Shown here one piece after another: positions 31,273 to 39,010 of a stretch of DNA of 64,000 nt. The notes beneath the pieces were generated by a model, which was not told the DNA's origin, did not search any database, and saw nothing but the letters and a program-made list of their open reading frames with translations. The DNA is from Pelotomaculum sp. PtaB.Bin104. Lineage in GTDB: Bacteria > Bacillota > Desulfotomaculia > Desulfotomaculales > Pelotomaculaceae. The first letter of the stretch is position 1, and every line of letters begins with the position of its first letter. The DNA lies in NCBI GenBank assembly GCA_002067205.1, contig MVQL01000209.1, forward strand, positions 111,407 through 175,406, read 5' to 3'. The position numbers and the translations under genes were made by a program.

Positions 31273-32298
31273 GTGTTTAATTTTTGTAAAGATACTTTTT
31301 TTAAAAATATCTACCTCTTTCTGATTATCGTTTTTCTACTGACCGCACTCTCCGGCTGTGGAAAAAAGGTTGACCAGGAGGCAGTACATCCAGTTGGTGA
31401 GAATATGCCACCGGCCGCGAAATACAGTTGTCCCCTGGACGGGGCTCCGATTAATGAAATACCTGTCCGTCCTATCGCTGTCACCATTGATAATTTTAGT
31501 TCAGCCCGTCCCCAGTCCGGACTGGACCAAGCAGATCTGGTCTATGAGGTTCCTGTAGAGGGAGGTATAACCAGGTATCTCGCCATCTTTTTTCACGGGG
31601 AGGCGAAAACTATTGGCCCGGTGCGCTCTGCCCGGCCTTACCTTATCGATCTGGCCCGGGAATGGGATGCGGTTTATATTCATGTCGGCCAAAGCCCCCA
31701 GGCCCAGGCTTACTTTGCTCAGAACAAAATTGCGCATATCAACGAAATGCTACACTCTTCTGGATTTTGGCGGGATAAATCCAGAAAGGCACCTTATAAT
31801 CTTTACACCGGCACTGATTCCCTTTGGCAGGAAATTAACAAACTGGGATTGAACAAAAAGGTTAGTCCTGAAGGGTACTCCTTCAGAAAGGAAAGTGAAG
31901 GTTTTGCCGGCAAAACGGCGAAAAAGTTGATCATTTCCTACCCATACGGCCGCGTAGGTTACCAATATGATGCAAATACCGGTACCTATCTGCGTTTTTT
32001 AAACAACAGTCCTTACAAAGATGCGATTTCCGGTATACAGCTATCAGTTGCTAACGTCTTAATCCAGCAGGTTTCCATACGGCCTTTTGACAGTGAGGGC
32101 CGCCTGGAGGTGGGGCTAATAGGTAAAGGCAGGGCCTTGTTGTTCTCCGATGGCCAGGTGCAGGAGGGAACCTGGCAAAAGGATTCCACCACCCACCGCA
32201 CCCGGTTCTATGATCAAACAGGCGTTGAGATGCAAATGAAAACAGGCAAGACCTGGATTCAACTGATTTCCGGACAGCTCCAGGTCAGTTATCAATAA
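31273..32298 (+). CDS. DUF3048 domain lipoprotein (YerB-like)
   Basis: A 341-residue lipoprotein: hydrophobic N-terminus, lipobox LLTALSGC, then a DUF3048 N-terminal domain (RPIAVTIDNFSSARPQSGLD and VEGGITRYLAIF, GPVRSARPY) and a C-terminal DUF3048_C part (VLIQQVSIRPFD ... GTWQKDSTTHRTRFYDQTG). YerB of Bacillus is the named relative; the biochemical role is unknown. The start is a GTG behind AAAGGTGG; an overlapping ATG two bases earlier is in another frame. Confidence 0.88.
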   Translation: MFNFCKDTFFKNIYLFLIIVFLLTALSGCGKKVDQEAVHPVGENMPPAAKYSCPLDGAPINEIPVRPIAVTIDNFSSARPQSGLDQADLVYEVPVEGGITRYLAIFFHGEAKTIGPVRSARPYLIDLAREWDAVYIHVGQSPQAQAYFAQNKIAHINEMLHSSGFWRDKSRKAPYNLYTGTDSLWQEINKLGLNKKVSPEGYSFRKESEGFAGKTAKKLIISYPYGRVGYQYDANTGTYLRFLNNSPYKDAISGIQLSVANVLIQQVSIRPFDSEGRLEVGLIGKGRALLFSDGQVQEGTWQKDSTTHRTRFYDQTGVEMQMKTGKTWIQLISGQLQVSYQ

Positions 32299-32379
32299 AA
32301 CTCTGACAGCAAAGCTTAATAAAAGTTGCATCTACCGGTAAGTTACAAATTATTGCATCAACCAAAGACCATATGACTT

Positions 32380-32752
32380 TCAAGTGGTGGCCGCCAATGT
32401 GATATTGTTTTCATCTGCATGTCGCTTAACAAAAATTTTAACCTGCGCCGCGAGGAGCGCTATTTGGCCATTGCCTGGGACAGCATGGCGGTACCGGTGG
32501 TTGTGCTGACTAAATCTGACCTTTGTGATGATGTGACCAGCAGGGTTTTGGAAGCCCAAAACGTGGCCTTCGGAATAGATATCATTGTGACCACCAGCAT
32601 ATCCGCAGGTGGCTACGAGGGTATCAAGTCGTATATTACCAAGGGCAAAACCTTTGAATAGCCGGCAGCGCGAGAAAGAAAAAATAAGAGAGATGTTTGG
32701 CGGCACTGGGGCCATGAAAGAGGCGCGGGACTTTATAAAACGAAAAAAATAA
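32380..32752 (+). pseudogene. rsgA: Remnant of ribosome small subunit-dependent GTPase A
   Basis: Three pieces of RsgA remain. A start region reads DIVFICMSLNKNFNLRREER and YLAIAWDSMAVPVVVLTKSD (32400-32640) and stops just after KGK. A C-terminal tail follows in another frame, EKEKIREMFGGTGAMKEARD (32657-32752). The P-loop, switch regions and zinc-binding motif between them are deleted, and the N-terminal OB domain is absent. A frameshift also lies just before DIVF. It cannot make a GTPase. Confidence 0.75.
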
Positions 32753-32923
32753 CTTAAAAAAACCTTTTATTTCCTCCAAATTATCTAGAATAATAGAATG
32801 CTGAAGCTATGAAAACAAATTTTTAATTCTACCTTAACCTAGCTTCTTGCTAACTTAGCATATAGTTACGCAGTACACTTGTCAATAATATAATTAAATG
32901 AAATATTTGCAAATAATTAAGGG

Positions 32924-33724
32924 CTAATTTTTGTATTTTTTTGCTTCGATAATAAAAGAAGCGACATAGCCTTCAATGTGCATGTCAGGTACCCATTTTC
33001 CTACAATCTCATTGCTGTTATCCTTCGGCTGCAATCTAATATCTTGAAAACCAGCATCTTTCAGCATCGCCCGGATGCCTTCAACGTATTCGGCTCCACC
33101 GATTCAGCAAGATATCAGGTTCAGGTCCTTTTTCATATCCTGAGGTAATTGTTTTGTGGCCACAATATCTGTTATAGACAGCCTGCCACCAGGCTTAAGC
33201 ACCCTGAAAGCATCTTTAAATACCTGCACTTTATCCATAGACAAATTGATCACACAGTTTGATATAATCACATCTACAGAAGAATCAGCCACCGGTAAGT
33301 GCTCAATCTCACCCAATCTGAATTCAATATTTTTATAACCACTTTTTTCAGCATTTTTTCTTGCTAATTTAATCATCTCAGGGGTCATATCCACTCCAAT
33401 TACATGCCCGGTTTCACCCACCAGTGCTCTGGCCAGGAAACAGTCAATACCGCCTCCGCTGCCGAGATCTAGGACAACTTCTCCTTCTTTAAGACCGGCA
33501 ATGGCAATCGGATTCCCGCATCCCAAACCCATATTCGCTTCGGCTGGTACATTTTTCAAATCATTTTCTGTATAGCCGATGTTAATAGATACTTCATCTG
33601 CATCTAACGAAAATACTTCACAGCTATTGCCGCTCCCACAACAGCCACCTGATCCGTTTTGCAGCGCAACATCAGCATAGTTTTTGCGAATAAAGTCCCT
33701 AATATCTTCTTTGTCGTCAGACAT
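32924..33724 (-). CDS. arsM: Arsenite S-adenosylmethyltransferase, selenocysteine-containing (in-frame TGA read through)
   Basis: Methylates As(III) using SAM. The reading frame runs 206 codons to a TGA (33104-33106), then stays open for 59 further codons of clear ArsM sequence (IGGAEYVEGIRAMLKDAGF ... VPDMHIEGYVASFIIEAKK) to a TAG. The TGA falls exactly where ArsM enzymes have their third arsenic-binding Cys (CxxGA), preceded by Cys206, so it reads C-U-I-G-G-A. Other sites are present: CCGSG (28-32), Cys69 in GLGCGNP, the SAM motif DLGSGGG (86-92) and Cys157 in SNCVINLS. Full length is 266 residues, normal for bacterial ArsM; stopping at TGA would remove a key residue and the C-terminal domain. 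The ATG at 33724 has GAGGAGG upstream. Downstream of the Sec-thioredoxin gene and arsR. Confidence 0.88.
33064..33106 (-). promoter_or_regulatory. UGA codon and SECIS-like hairpin in arsM
   Basis: GCATC and GATGC form a five-base stem (33064-33078), extendable by a G-U pair, with loop CGGGC. The loop lies 31-35 bases after the UGA at 33104-33106 and has G at its second position. Bacterial SECIS loops usually sit about 16-37 bases after the UGA and have a G in the first two loop positions. Confidence 0.6.
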
Positions 33725-33903
33725 AATCACCCTCCTCTCATGCCGTCATTAGTTACCGGAACTGTATCTAGCAATAAATTTTATATTCCACAAGCAAGCA
33801 ACCAGTATTACTTGTCAGACCTCAATGAAATATAATTCCTTATTTCTTTTAATAGATGTTTGGTGTATTAAAGTTACCCATATAACATTTACTTTCAATG
33901 GTT

Positions 33904-33928
33904 AATGCCTCCTAATAAAGGAGGCATT
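33904..33928. repeat. Perfect 9-bp inverted repeat between the two selenoprotein genes
   Basis: AATGCCTCC and GGAGGCATT flank a 7-base loop. There is no U-run on either side, so it may be an mRNA processing or stability hairpin rather than a terminator. It lies within the roughly 270-base arsenic-operon spacer, which holds no other gene. Confidence 0.6.
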
Positions 33929-33997
33929 ATTCTGCTGCTAAAACTTAACTGCTATATTTCTCTATGAGCCTACAATCATTCACTCGATAATTTATTA

Positions 33998-34327
33998 TTA
34001 TACCAGTTCACTCACTGCATCCGAGATCATTTCATTGGAAATGCCGCCGTGGAACCTGGGCTGGCCGTTAATCACAATCAAGGGGAGATTTACCCTGTCC
34101 ATGATCGCTGCAATTTCAGGATAATTCTTCATTTCATTACTTTGTACATCCACGTAGGAGTAATGGATGCCCGCACCAAAATTTTGGATAAGATTATCCT
34201 TGAGGCCTTCGCCTTCTTCTTGCATTGTCTTTGCCGGGCCGCAACATGCGTCCGCTGGGGATGGACCTCAGCAGCTGGCAGGCACTGGCGCATTAGTACC
34301 GAATACGGTTACACTGACTTCTTTCAT
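33998..34327 (-). CDS. Thioredoxin-fold selenoprotein with Cys-Sec motif, arsenic operon
   Basis: The frame begins at ATG 34327 with VSVTVFGTNAPVPASC, meets TGA at codon 20 (34268-34270) and continues without a stop for 89 codons. Read as Sec, the protein is 109 residues with a C19-U20 pair after the first beta strand and a second pair Cys28-Cys29. The rest (HYSYVDVQSNEMKNYPEIAA ... NLPLIVINGQPRFHGGIS) has the beta-alpha-beta pattern and cis-Pro-like LPLIVINGQ of small thioredoxin-like proteins such as YuzD (DUF1462), whose CxxC occupies the same place. Probable role is redox support or metalloid handling for ArsM; this is inference from context. A normal gene caller would report only a 75-residue fragment from 34225. 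It begins 35 bases after arsR. Confidence 0.82.
34237..34270 (-). promoter_or_regulatory. UGA codon and SECIS-like hairpin in the thioredoxin-fold selenoprotein gene
   Basis: Fifteen bases after the UGA, GGACGCA and TGCGGCC form a stem (34237-34253) with one mismatch and a UGU loop, so G is the second loop base. Distance and loop fit the bacterial SECIS pattern. Confidence 0.6.
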
Positions 34328-34362
34328 TTCTTCATCAACCTCCGTTTTTAATGTATTTGTTC

Positions 34363-34836
34363 TTACTTGCTGTTGTTTTTTATGTCTTCAACATTAAAAG
34401 ATGGTACACCACCGGCACACTCAGCACTTTTAAAAAAGACCGACGGCTGCCGGAGCTGGATACCGGCCTGGCTACAACAGCTGGTTCCTGTGGAATATTT
34501 ATTACTGCCGGGCTTTGTGACAGGTAGCAACCCGACTAAATTTTTTAAATCTACCGTGTAAGGCTCAGTTTGCCTGAGGTGGTCAGAAACTATGCTGTCA
34601 AGATATTTATTGTCTTCAACTGGGGCGAGGGTATAATATACCCACTGCGCACTCTTGCGGTCTTTTACCAATCCTGCCCGCCGCAGCACTCCCAGATGCC
34701 GCGAGGCCTTAGCTTGAGTGATATCCAGTGTTTCCATAATATCACACACACATAGCTCCCCTTCAAAAAGCAGGTTAATGATTCGCAGGCGGGTTTCATC
34801 AGACAGTGCCTTTAATATATCAACTATATTTATCAT
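34363..34836 (-). CDS. arsR: ArsR family transcriptional repressor with cysteine-rich tail
   Basis: Winged-helix metalloid sensor of 157 residues. The As(III)-binding site ELCVCDIM (Cys29 and Cys31) lies in the helix before the recognition helix TQAKASRHLGVLRRAGLV. Typical ArsR proteins end near residue 110; here about 45 further residues carry Cys120-Cys121 and Cys140, which may add a metalloid site. As(III) binding is expected to release the operon promoter. AGGTAAGG precedes the ATG. It is the first gene of arsR-Sec-thioredoxin-arsM. Confidence 0.92.
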   Translation of the reverse strand: MINIVDILKALSDETRLRIINLLFEGELCVCDIMETLDITQAKASRHLGVLRRAGLVKDRKSAQWVYYTLAPVEDNKYLDSIVSDHLRQTEPYTVDLKNLVGLLPVTKPGSNKYSTGTSCCSQAGIQLRQPSVFFKSAECAGGVPSFNVEDIKNNSK

Positions 34837-34864
34837 AGACCTTACCTATAACTAAATATTTTTA

Positions 34865-34912
34865 TAATCGATTACACAAATATAATATACACCATGATTA
34901 GGAAAATGTAAA
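34865..34912 (-). promoter_or_regulatory. Predicted promoter and operator of the arsenic operon
   Basis: On the minus strand TTTACA (34912-34907) and TATATT (34889-34884) are separated by 17 bases. A perfect palindrome TAATCGATTA (34865-34874) lies just downstream of the -10 and is a candidate ArsR operator. Confidence 0.6.
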
Positions 34913-34958
34913 TATACAAATCTAATTGATATATAATACCAACGCTCGGCCATTATTT

Positions 34959-36074
34959 TTACGTTAAATTTTCTGGGTTCAGCCCGTCTAGCTCCGGCAG
35001 GACGAACCTCCCGTCTTCCCGGACGAGGACGTCGTCGAAATAGATTTTGCCGCCGCCGTATTCAGGCGTCTGAATGTAGACCAGGTCCCAGTGGATGGCC
35101 GATTTGTTCCCGTTGAAGCACCGCTCGTAGGCGCTCCCCGGGGTGAAGTGGATCGAGCCGGCGATTTTTTCATCAAATAGGGTATCCTTCATCGGCCTTG
35201 TGATGTAGGGGTTGACTCCCAGGGAGAATTCACCGATGTAGCGCGCTCCCTCGTCTATGTCAAGCACCTGATTGAGTTTTTTAGAGTCGTTTGCCATGGC
35301 TTTCACGATTTTGCCGTCCTTGAACTCAAAACGGATATTCTCGTAGGTAAACCCCTGGTACTGTGCCGGTGCGTTGTAGGTGATCATGCCGTTCACTGAA
35401 TCCCTAACCGGGGCGGTGTAGACCTCACCATCAGGGATATTTCGCCTGCCGGTGCACTTGACTGCTGGCAACGATTTGATCGAAAAGGTCAGGTCGGTCC
35501 CCTCGCCCACAATCCTCACCCGATCGCTCTTTTCCATCAGGGACACCAGGGGGTTCATGGCTGCATCCATTTTGGAGTAGTCCAGATTGCAGACCAGGAA
35601 GTAATAGTCCTCAAAAGCCTCAGTGCTGGTGTTGGCTAGCTGGGCCATGGCGGGCGACGGGTAGCGCAATACAACCCACTTGGTTTTGGGCACCCGCAGG
35701 TTGCCGTGTACTTCGTTCCAGAGGTACTTGTTGTACAGCTCTAGTTTTTCCGCCGGGACATCAGACAACTCCGCGGAGTTGGTTCCGGAGCGGACACCAA
35801 TATAGGCATCCATCTCAAGCATCCGGGCTCTCTCGTATTTCGCCCGACTTTTCATCTGTTTTTCTGTTGCCCCCAGCAGCAGGTCCCTTTCCACCGAGGC
35901 GTCCTTAATAGTAACAAAGGGCATCCCGCCGGTACGGTATACCTCCCGCACCAACTCCTTCACCAGCGGGAGCTCCAGTCCTACCGCCTCGATCAGGACT
36001 TTCTCATTGGATTTCACAGCACAGGAATAATTGACAAGGTTTTTCGCCAGGATTCTGACTCGTTCATCAACCAT
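34959..36074 (-). CDS. Aminopeptidase, peptidase family M29
   Basis: A cytosolic thermophilic-type metallo-aminopeptidase (AmpS/PepS/aminopeptidase T group) of 371 residues. The late GSIHFTPGSAYERC and SAIHWDLVYIQT contain the His and Asp metal ligands of M29, and EGTDLTFSIK and NIPDGEVYTAP are typical of the middle domain. I use the ATG at 36074 because GGAGGGT lies six bases upstream; the 36 extra codons of the longest frame are not family-like. It is monocistronic and next to, but not co-spaced with, the arsenic operon. Confidence 0.9.
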   Translation of the reverse strand: MVDERVRILAKNLVNYSCAVKSNEKVLIEAVGLELPLVKELVREVYRTGGMPFVTIKDASVERDLLLGATEKQMKSRAKYERARMLEMDAYIGVRSGTNSAELSDVPAEKLELYNKYLWNEVHGNLRVPKTKWVVLRYPSPAMAQLANTSTEAFEDYYFLVCNLDYSKMDAAMNPLVSLMEKSDRVRIVGEGTDLTFSIKSLPAVKCTGRRNIPDGEVYTAPVRDSVNGMITYNAPAQYQGFTYENIRFEFKDGKIVKAMANDSKKLNQVLDIDEGARYIGEFSLGVNPYITRPMKDTLFDEKIAGSIHFTPGSAYERCFNGNKSAIHWDLVYIQTPEYGGGKIYFDDVLVREDGRFVLPELDGLNPENLT

Positions 36075-36298
36075 TAAGCAACCCTCCACATCATTGAACA
36101 CCATTAATTTATTTGTTACCAATAATAAATCGTGTAGTTTACTGTTGAGCACGTTTTTGAAATTTAATCGTAACTTTTGCATAGGAACCTTAAGTTATAT
36201 ATTTTGTTTTATGTTCCTGGTGATAATTCTAACCTAACTTTAAAGTAAATTGCAAATTTAGCCTGAACTGCGATCCAGGGTATTTCCTCATTATGCCT

Positions 36299-36327
36299 TT
36301 GACACGAAGTTAGACTTACGCTATACT
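36299..36327 (+). promoter_or_regulatory. Sigma-A-type promoter of the SleB-like gene
   Basis: TTGACA (36299-36304) and TATACT (36322-36327) with a 17-base spacer, about 50 bases upstream of the start. Confidence 0.75.
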
Positions 36328-36378
36328 CACGTGTACCCCGGTTAATGGAATGGAATGCATTTGAGAGAGGTGAAATTC

Positions 36379-37005
36379 ATGTATAAATGGCAATTACCGG
36401 AGAGATTAAAATTAAAGAAGAAAACAAATATAGATTTATCGTTATATGTATTGCTGTTTCTGATTTTCCTCAGTCTGAACCTTTGGGCAGTCGAATTGTT
36501 TGAAAATCTGAACAGCCCGGCGCAAAAAGAGCTGCCGGTGTCTCCTTTATTATCTGAATTGGGGCCAGAGGAGCAGCCGGAGCAAGAAGTAAGGCCAGCA
36601 GGGGCAGGAGAAGGCGTGTCGGTATCCCGAGGCGACGACGTAGGAGTGACCAGCCGCAGCGACGTTGTCCTGCTTGCACAGGTGATCGAGGCAGAGGCTT
36701 CCGGTGAGTCCTACAGCGGAAAGGTGGCGGTTGGTGCTGTTGTTGTGAACCGGACCAAGAGCCCGGATTTTCCCAAAACCATTCCGGGGGTAATTTATGA
36801 GCGAGATGCTTTTGAATCAGTAAGCAACGGACACTACTTGCAACCTGTGACTAACGAGGCCTTGCAGGCAGCTACTGAGGCGGTTAGCGGCGCTGATCCG
36901 GCCGGGGGTGCTCTCTATTTCTGGAACCCCACCAAGTCTTCCAGTGAGTGGGTCTACACCAGGCAGATTACCGGCCGGATAGGTAATCATGTCTTTGCCC
37001 GTTAA
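36379..37005 (+). CDS. Cell wall hydrolase, SleB-like (Hydrolase_2)
   Basis: A 208-residue membrane-anchored hydrolase. An N-terminal transmembrane segment (LSLYVLLFLIFLSLNLWAV) is followed by a low-complexity Glu/Pro/Gly linker. The C-terminal SleB catalytic domain follows: LAQVIEAEASGESYSGKVAV, VVVNRTKSPDFPKTI, a YxWNPxxS-like YFWNPTKSSS, and IGNHVFAR. SleB-type domains cleave cortex or vegetative peptidoglycan. A sigma-A-like promoter suggests vegetative expression. The ATG at 36379 follows GAGAGGTGA; an ATG eight codons earlier has none. Confidence 0.9.
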   Translation: MYKWQLPERLKLKKKTNIDLSLYVLLFLIFLSLNLWAVELFENLNSPAQKELPVSPLLSELGPEEQPEQEVRPAGAGEGVSVSRGDDVGVTSRSDVVLLAQVIEAEASGESYSGKVAVGAVVVNRTKSPDFPKTIPGVIYERDAFESVSNGHYLQPVTNEALQAATEAVSGADPAGGALYFWNPTKSSSEWVYTRQITGRIGNHVFAR

Positions 37006-37059
37006 TAAGTGAGGAGGCTACGGCCCCCTCACTTTTGCATTCCTTTTAACCACTTTTGA

Positions 37060-37854
37060 CTAATCGCGAAGAAAATCGATGATCATGTCCCAGACCTTAG
37101 GGTCAAAGTACCAGCTAGCATGACCATGTTCAACCAATTCGAAGCGGGCGTTTGGGATCTGGCCGGCCATCGCCCGTGGTACTTCCGGGGGGTTGCTGCC
37201 GTCATAGCGCCCGTTGAAAACAAGCGTTGACGCTGCCTTGATCTGCGGCAGACGGTCATAAGCATCGTGCTTTAATACCGCCTCTACCTGTTGGTTGTAG
37301 CCTTGTTTTAGTGCCGGGTTAGCTTGCATTGCGGCACTGGCAGTAATAGACTGCTGCTCTAATTTGGCCACCATTTCCGGGTGGGCTGCTGCCCAAGCTT
37401 CATCCTGCCTGGTATCAGATAACCGCAGCTTCTCCAGCGTAGACATTTCCTCTAGCTTATCAATCACCACCGGCGCCCCATTCTCCCCGCCGGCGTGGGT
37501 CACCCCAAGCACAAGCTTATCGACAGCAGAGGGATGGCGAAGCACCAGCTCCTGAGCGACCATACCACCCATTGAGGCGCCGAACACATGGTACTTATCC
37601 CAGCCTAAAGCTGCTGCCAGCCCGGCGGCATCATCAGCCATATCGGCAATGGTGAAGGGTTCATCCGTGCTGTCCGATTCCCCTAACCCGCGCGGGTCGA
37701 AAGCGAGTATTGTAAAATGTTGAGGCAGCGGTGTATAAAAAATGCTGGCCGGATTCTTTAAATCAGCTCCAATGCCATGGATGAAGAGAACCCGCGGCCC
37801 TGCACCATGCAGCTCATAGTGTAAATTTATATTATTAACCTTGACATACCCCAT
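37060..37854 (-). CDS. Alpha/beta-fold hydrolase
   Basis: A 264-residue soluble hydrolase. The oxyanion region is LFIHGIG, the nucleophile elbow GASMGG, the acid is in FNGRYDGSNPP and the catalytic His in VEHGHASWYFD. This is the 3-oxoadipate enol-lactonase-like or esterase group; substrate is unknown. It lies six bases after a TetR regulator, with which it must be cotranscribed and which probably controls it. Confidence 0.88.
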   Translation of the reverse strand: MGYVKVNNINLHYELHGAGPRVLFIHGIGADLKNPASIFYTPLPQHFTILAFDPRGLGESDSTDEPFTIADMADDAAGLAAALGWDKYHVFGASMGGMVAQELVLRHPSAVDKLVLGVTHAGGENGAPVVIDKLEEMSTLEKLRLSDTRQDEAWAAAHPEMVAKLEQQSITASAAMQANPALKQGYNQQVEAVLKHDAYDRLPQIKAASTLVFNGRYDGSNPPEVPRAMAGQIPNARFELVEHGHASWYFDPKVWDMIIDFLRD

Positions 37855-37860
37855 ATCTAA

Positions 37861-38466
37861 TCACTCCTTCAAAAATATATTAATAAGAATTCGGGGATCC
37901 GGCATAGCCGTATGATCCTGGCGGGTGGCTTTATAAATCGCCAAGCCGTTAAGGGATGTCCAAAATACCAGAGCCAACTCCTTCGGGTCAGCATCGATGA
38001 TGGTGCCTTCTTTTTGCCCGGCGGCGATAATCTTGGCCATCTCTTGATAAGGGAGGTCACGCTTTTCCTCAATCAATTTCCTGGCGCCCTCCGGTATGGC
38101 CGTTGAATTTGTGGCCTGAGCAATCAAGCGGCATGTTTGCGTAAAGTCATCGCTGTTTTCGATAGTGTAAAGCATCTGCTTGATGGCCATAATGATTTTT
38201 TCATGCGGTGGCACCGGCATCTCCATGAGCATGAGAATGGCAGCGTTCATTTTATCCAGGGCCTCCTTAATCAACTCCACATAAATATCTTCCTTGGAAT
38301 TGTAGTAATGATAGATTAAGCCCTGCGCCATCCCGACGCCATCTGCTATATCCTTGATCTTGGTGGCAAAGAGGCCTTTGGTTGCGAATTGATGCAGCGC
38401 CTCCGCCTGAATCTGCTCTTTGCGGTCTTCCCGCATTTTTTTATTTTGCTGTTGGTTTCTTGCCAT
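37861..38466 (-). CDS. TetR family transcriptional regulator
   Basis: A 201-residue repressor. The N-terminal helix-turn-helix is clear (AEALHQFATKGLFATKIKDI followed by ADGVGMAQGLIYHYYNSKED), with a variable ligand-binding C-terminal domain. CCACCTC (GGTGG on the coding strand) precedes the ATG. It is first in a two-gene operon with the hydrolase and probably autoregulated through the palindromes upstream. Confidence 0.92.
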   Translation of the reverse strand: MARNQQQNKKMREDRKEQIQAEALHQFATKGLFATKIKDIADGVGMAQGLIYHYYNSKEDIYVELIKEALDKMNAAILMLMEMPVPPHEKIIMAIKQMLYTIENSDDFTQTCRLIAQATNSTAIPEGARKLIEEKRDLPYQEMAKIIAAGQKEGTIIDADPKELALVFWTSLNGLAIYKATRQDHTAMPDPRILINIFLKE

Positions 38467-38493
38467 GCGTGATCCACCTCCTACCCTTTTTAT

Positions 38494-38546
38494 ATATTGA
38501 TTGAGATGTCATTCAATATGATACAGGTTTAAACCTATTTTGTCAA
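38494..38546 (-). promoter_or_regulatory. Promoter with embedded palindromes upstream of the TetR gene
   Basis: On the minus strand TTGACA (38546-38541) and TATCAT (38523-38518) are 17 bases apart. The perfect palindrome AGGTTTAAACCT (38525-38536) fills the spacer. A second inverted repeat, ATATTGA and TCAATAT (38494-38519), overlaps the start-site side. Both are plausible TetR operators. Confidence 0.7.
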
Positions 38547-38611
38547 CAAATTTTGGTTGCTTTTCCTATCGATCAATAAAAATTGGTTTCCGGCATATGC
38601 CCGCCTGGATA

Positions 38612-38860
38612 TTATCTGTTTTCAGCAATAAAGTTTTTGTACTCCGCCAGCAACGCTAGCCTGTACTCGTTTTCGGCGCATACCGGTATATAATTTTTCA
38701 GCCCCACATTTTCCAGCAGTTTTTCAGCAGCTTCATCACCTGCCAAGTCCAGGCCCATGACATCCAAAAAAGCCTGCCCTAACCCGGCCAGCTCCACCAG
38801 CTCACCACCAATATTGAGCATATTGAAACTGCCTGCATCACAACCACAATATTTGATCAT
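38612..38860 (-). CDS. Small hypothetical protein
   Basis: An 82-residue acidic protein beginning MIKYCGCDAGSFN with an N-terminal Cys-x-Cys, then an amphipathic helical body (LGQAFLDVMGLDLAGDEAAE). I do not recognise its family. GGAGTGGAAG precedes the ATG at a usable distance. It lies downstream of the thi operon on the same strand, separated by a YciI-like remnant, so it may be carried on that transcript. The N-terminal CGC could bind metal or be redox-active, but nothing proves it. Confidence 0.5.
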   Translation of the reverse strand: MIKYCGCDAGSFNMLNIGGELVELAGLGQAFLDVMGLDLAGDEAAEKLLENVGLKNYIPVCAENEYRLALLAEYKNFIAENR

Positions 38861-38908
38861 CTATCTTCCACTCCTATGTACCGGTCAGAATTGCCGCTGT
38901 TCCAGGCA

Positions 38909-39001
38909 TTAATAAAATGGCAAACCATCCCCGGGGAACCCCCTGCAGACATGAGTTTCATAAACAAACACTCCGGCCCTGATCGCCGGGTCTTCGTCCA
39001 T
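38909..39001 (-). pseudogene. C-terminal fragment of a YciI-like protein
   Basis: Immediately after thiE a 30-codon frame reads DEDPAIRAGVFVYETHVCRG, which resembles the C-terminal end of YciI-family proteins (DPAVKAGVF...). The N-terminal domain is missing, so this is a remnant, if the match is right. Confidence 0.35.
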
Positions 39002-39010
39002 GATCTTTTT

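Noticed and set aside
33104..33106. TGA in arsM as ordinary gene decay
   Set aside because: It is the only interruption, sits exactly at a conserved Cys, has a hairpin at SECIS distance, a second such case is next door, and selC is present.
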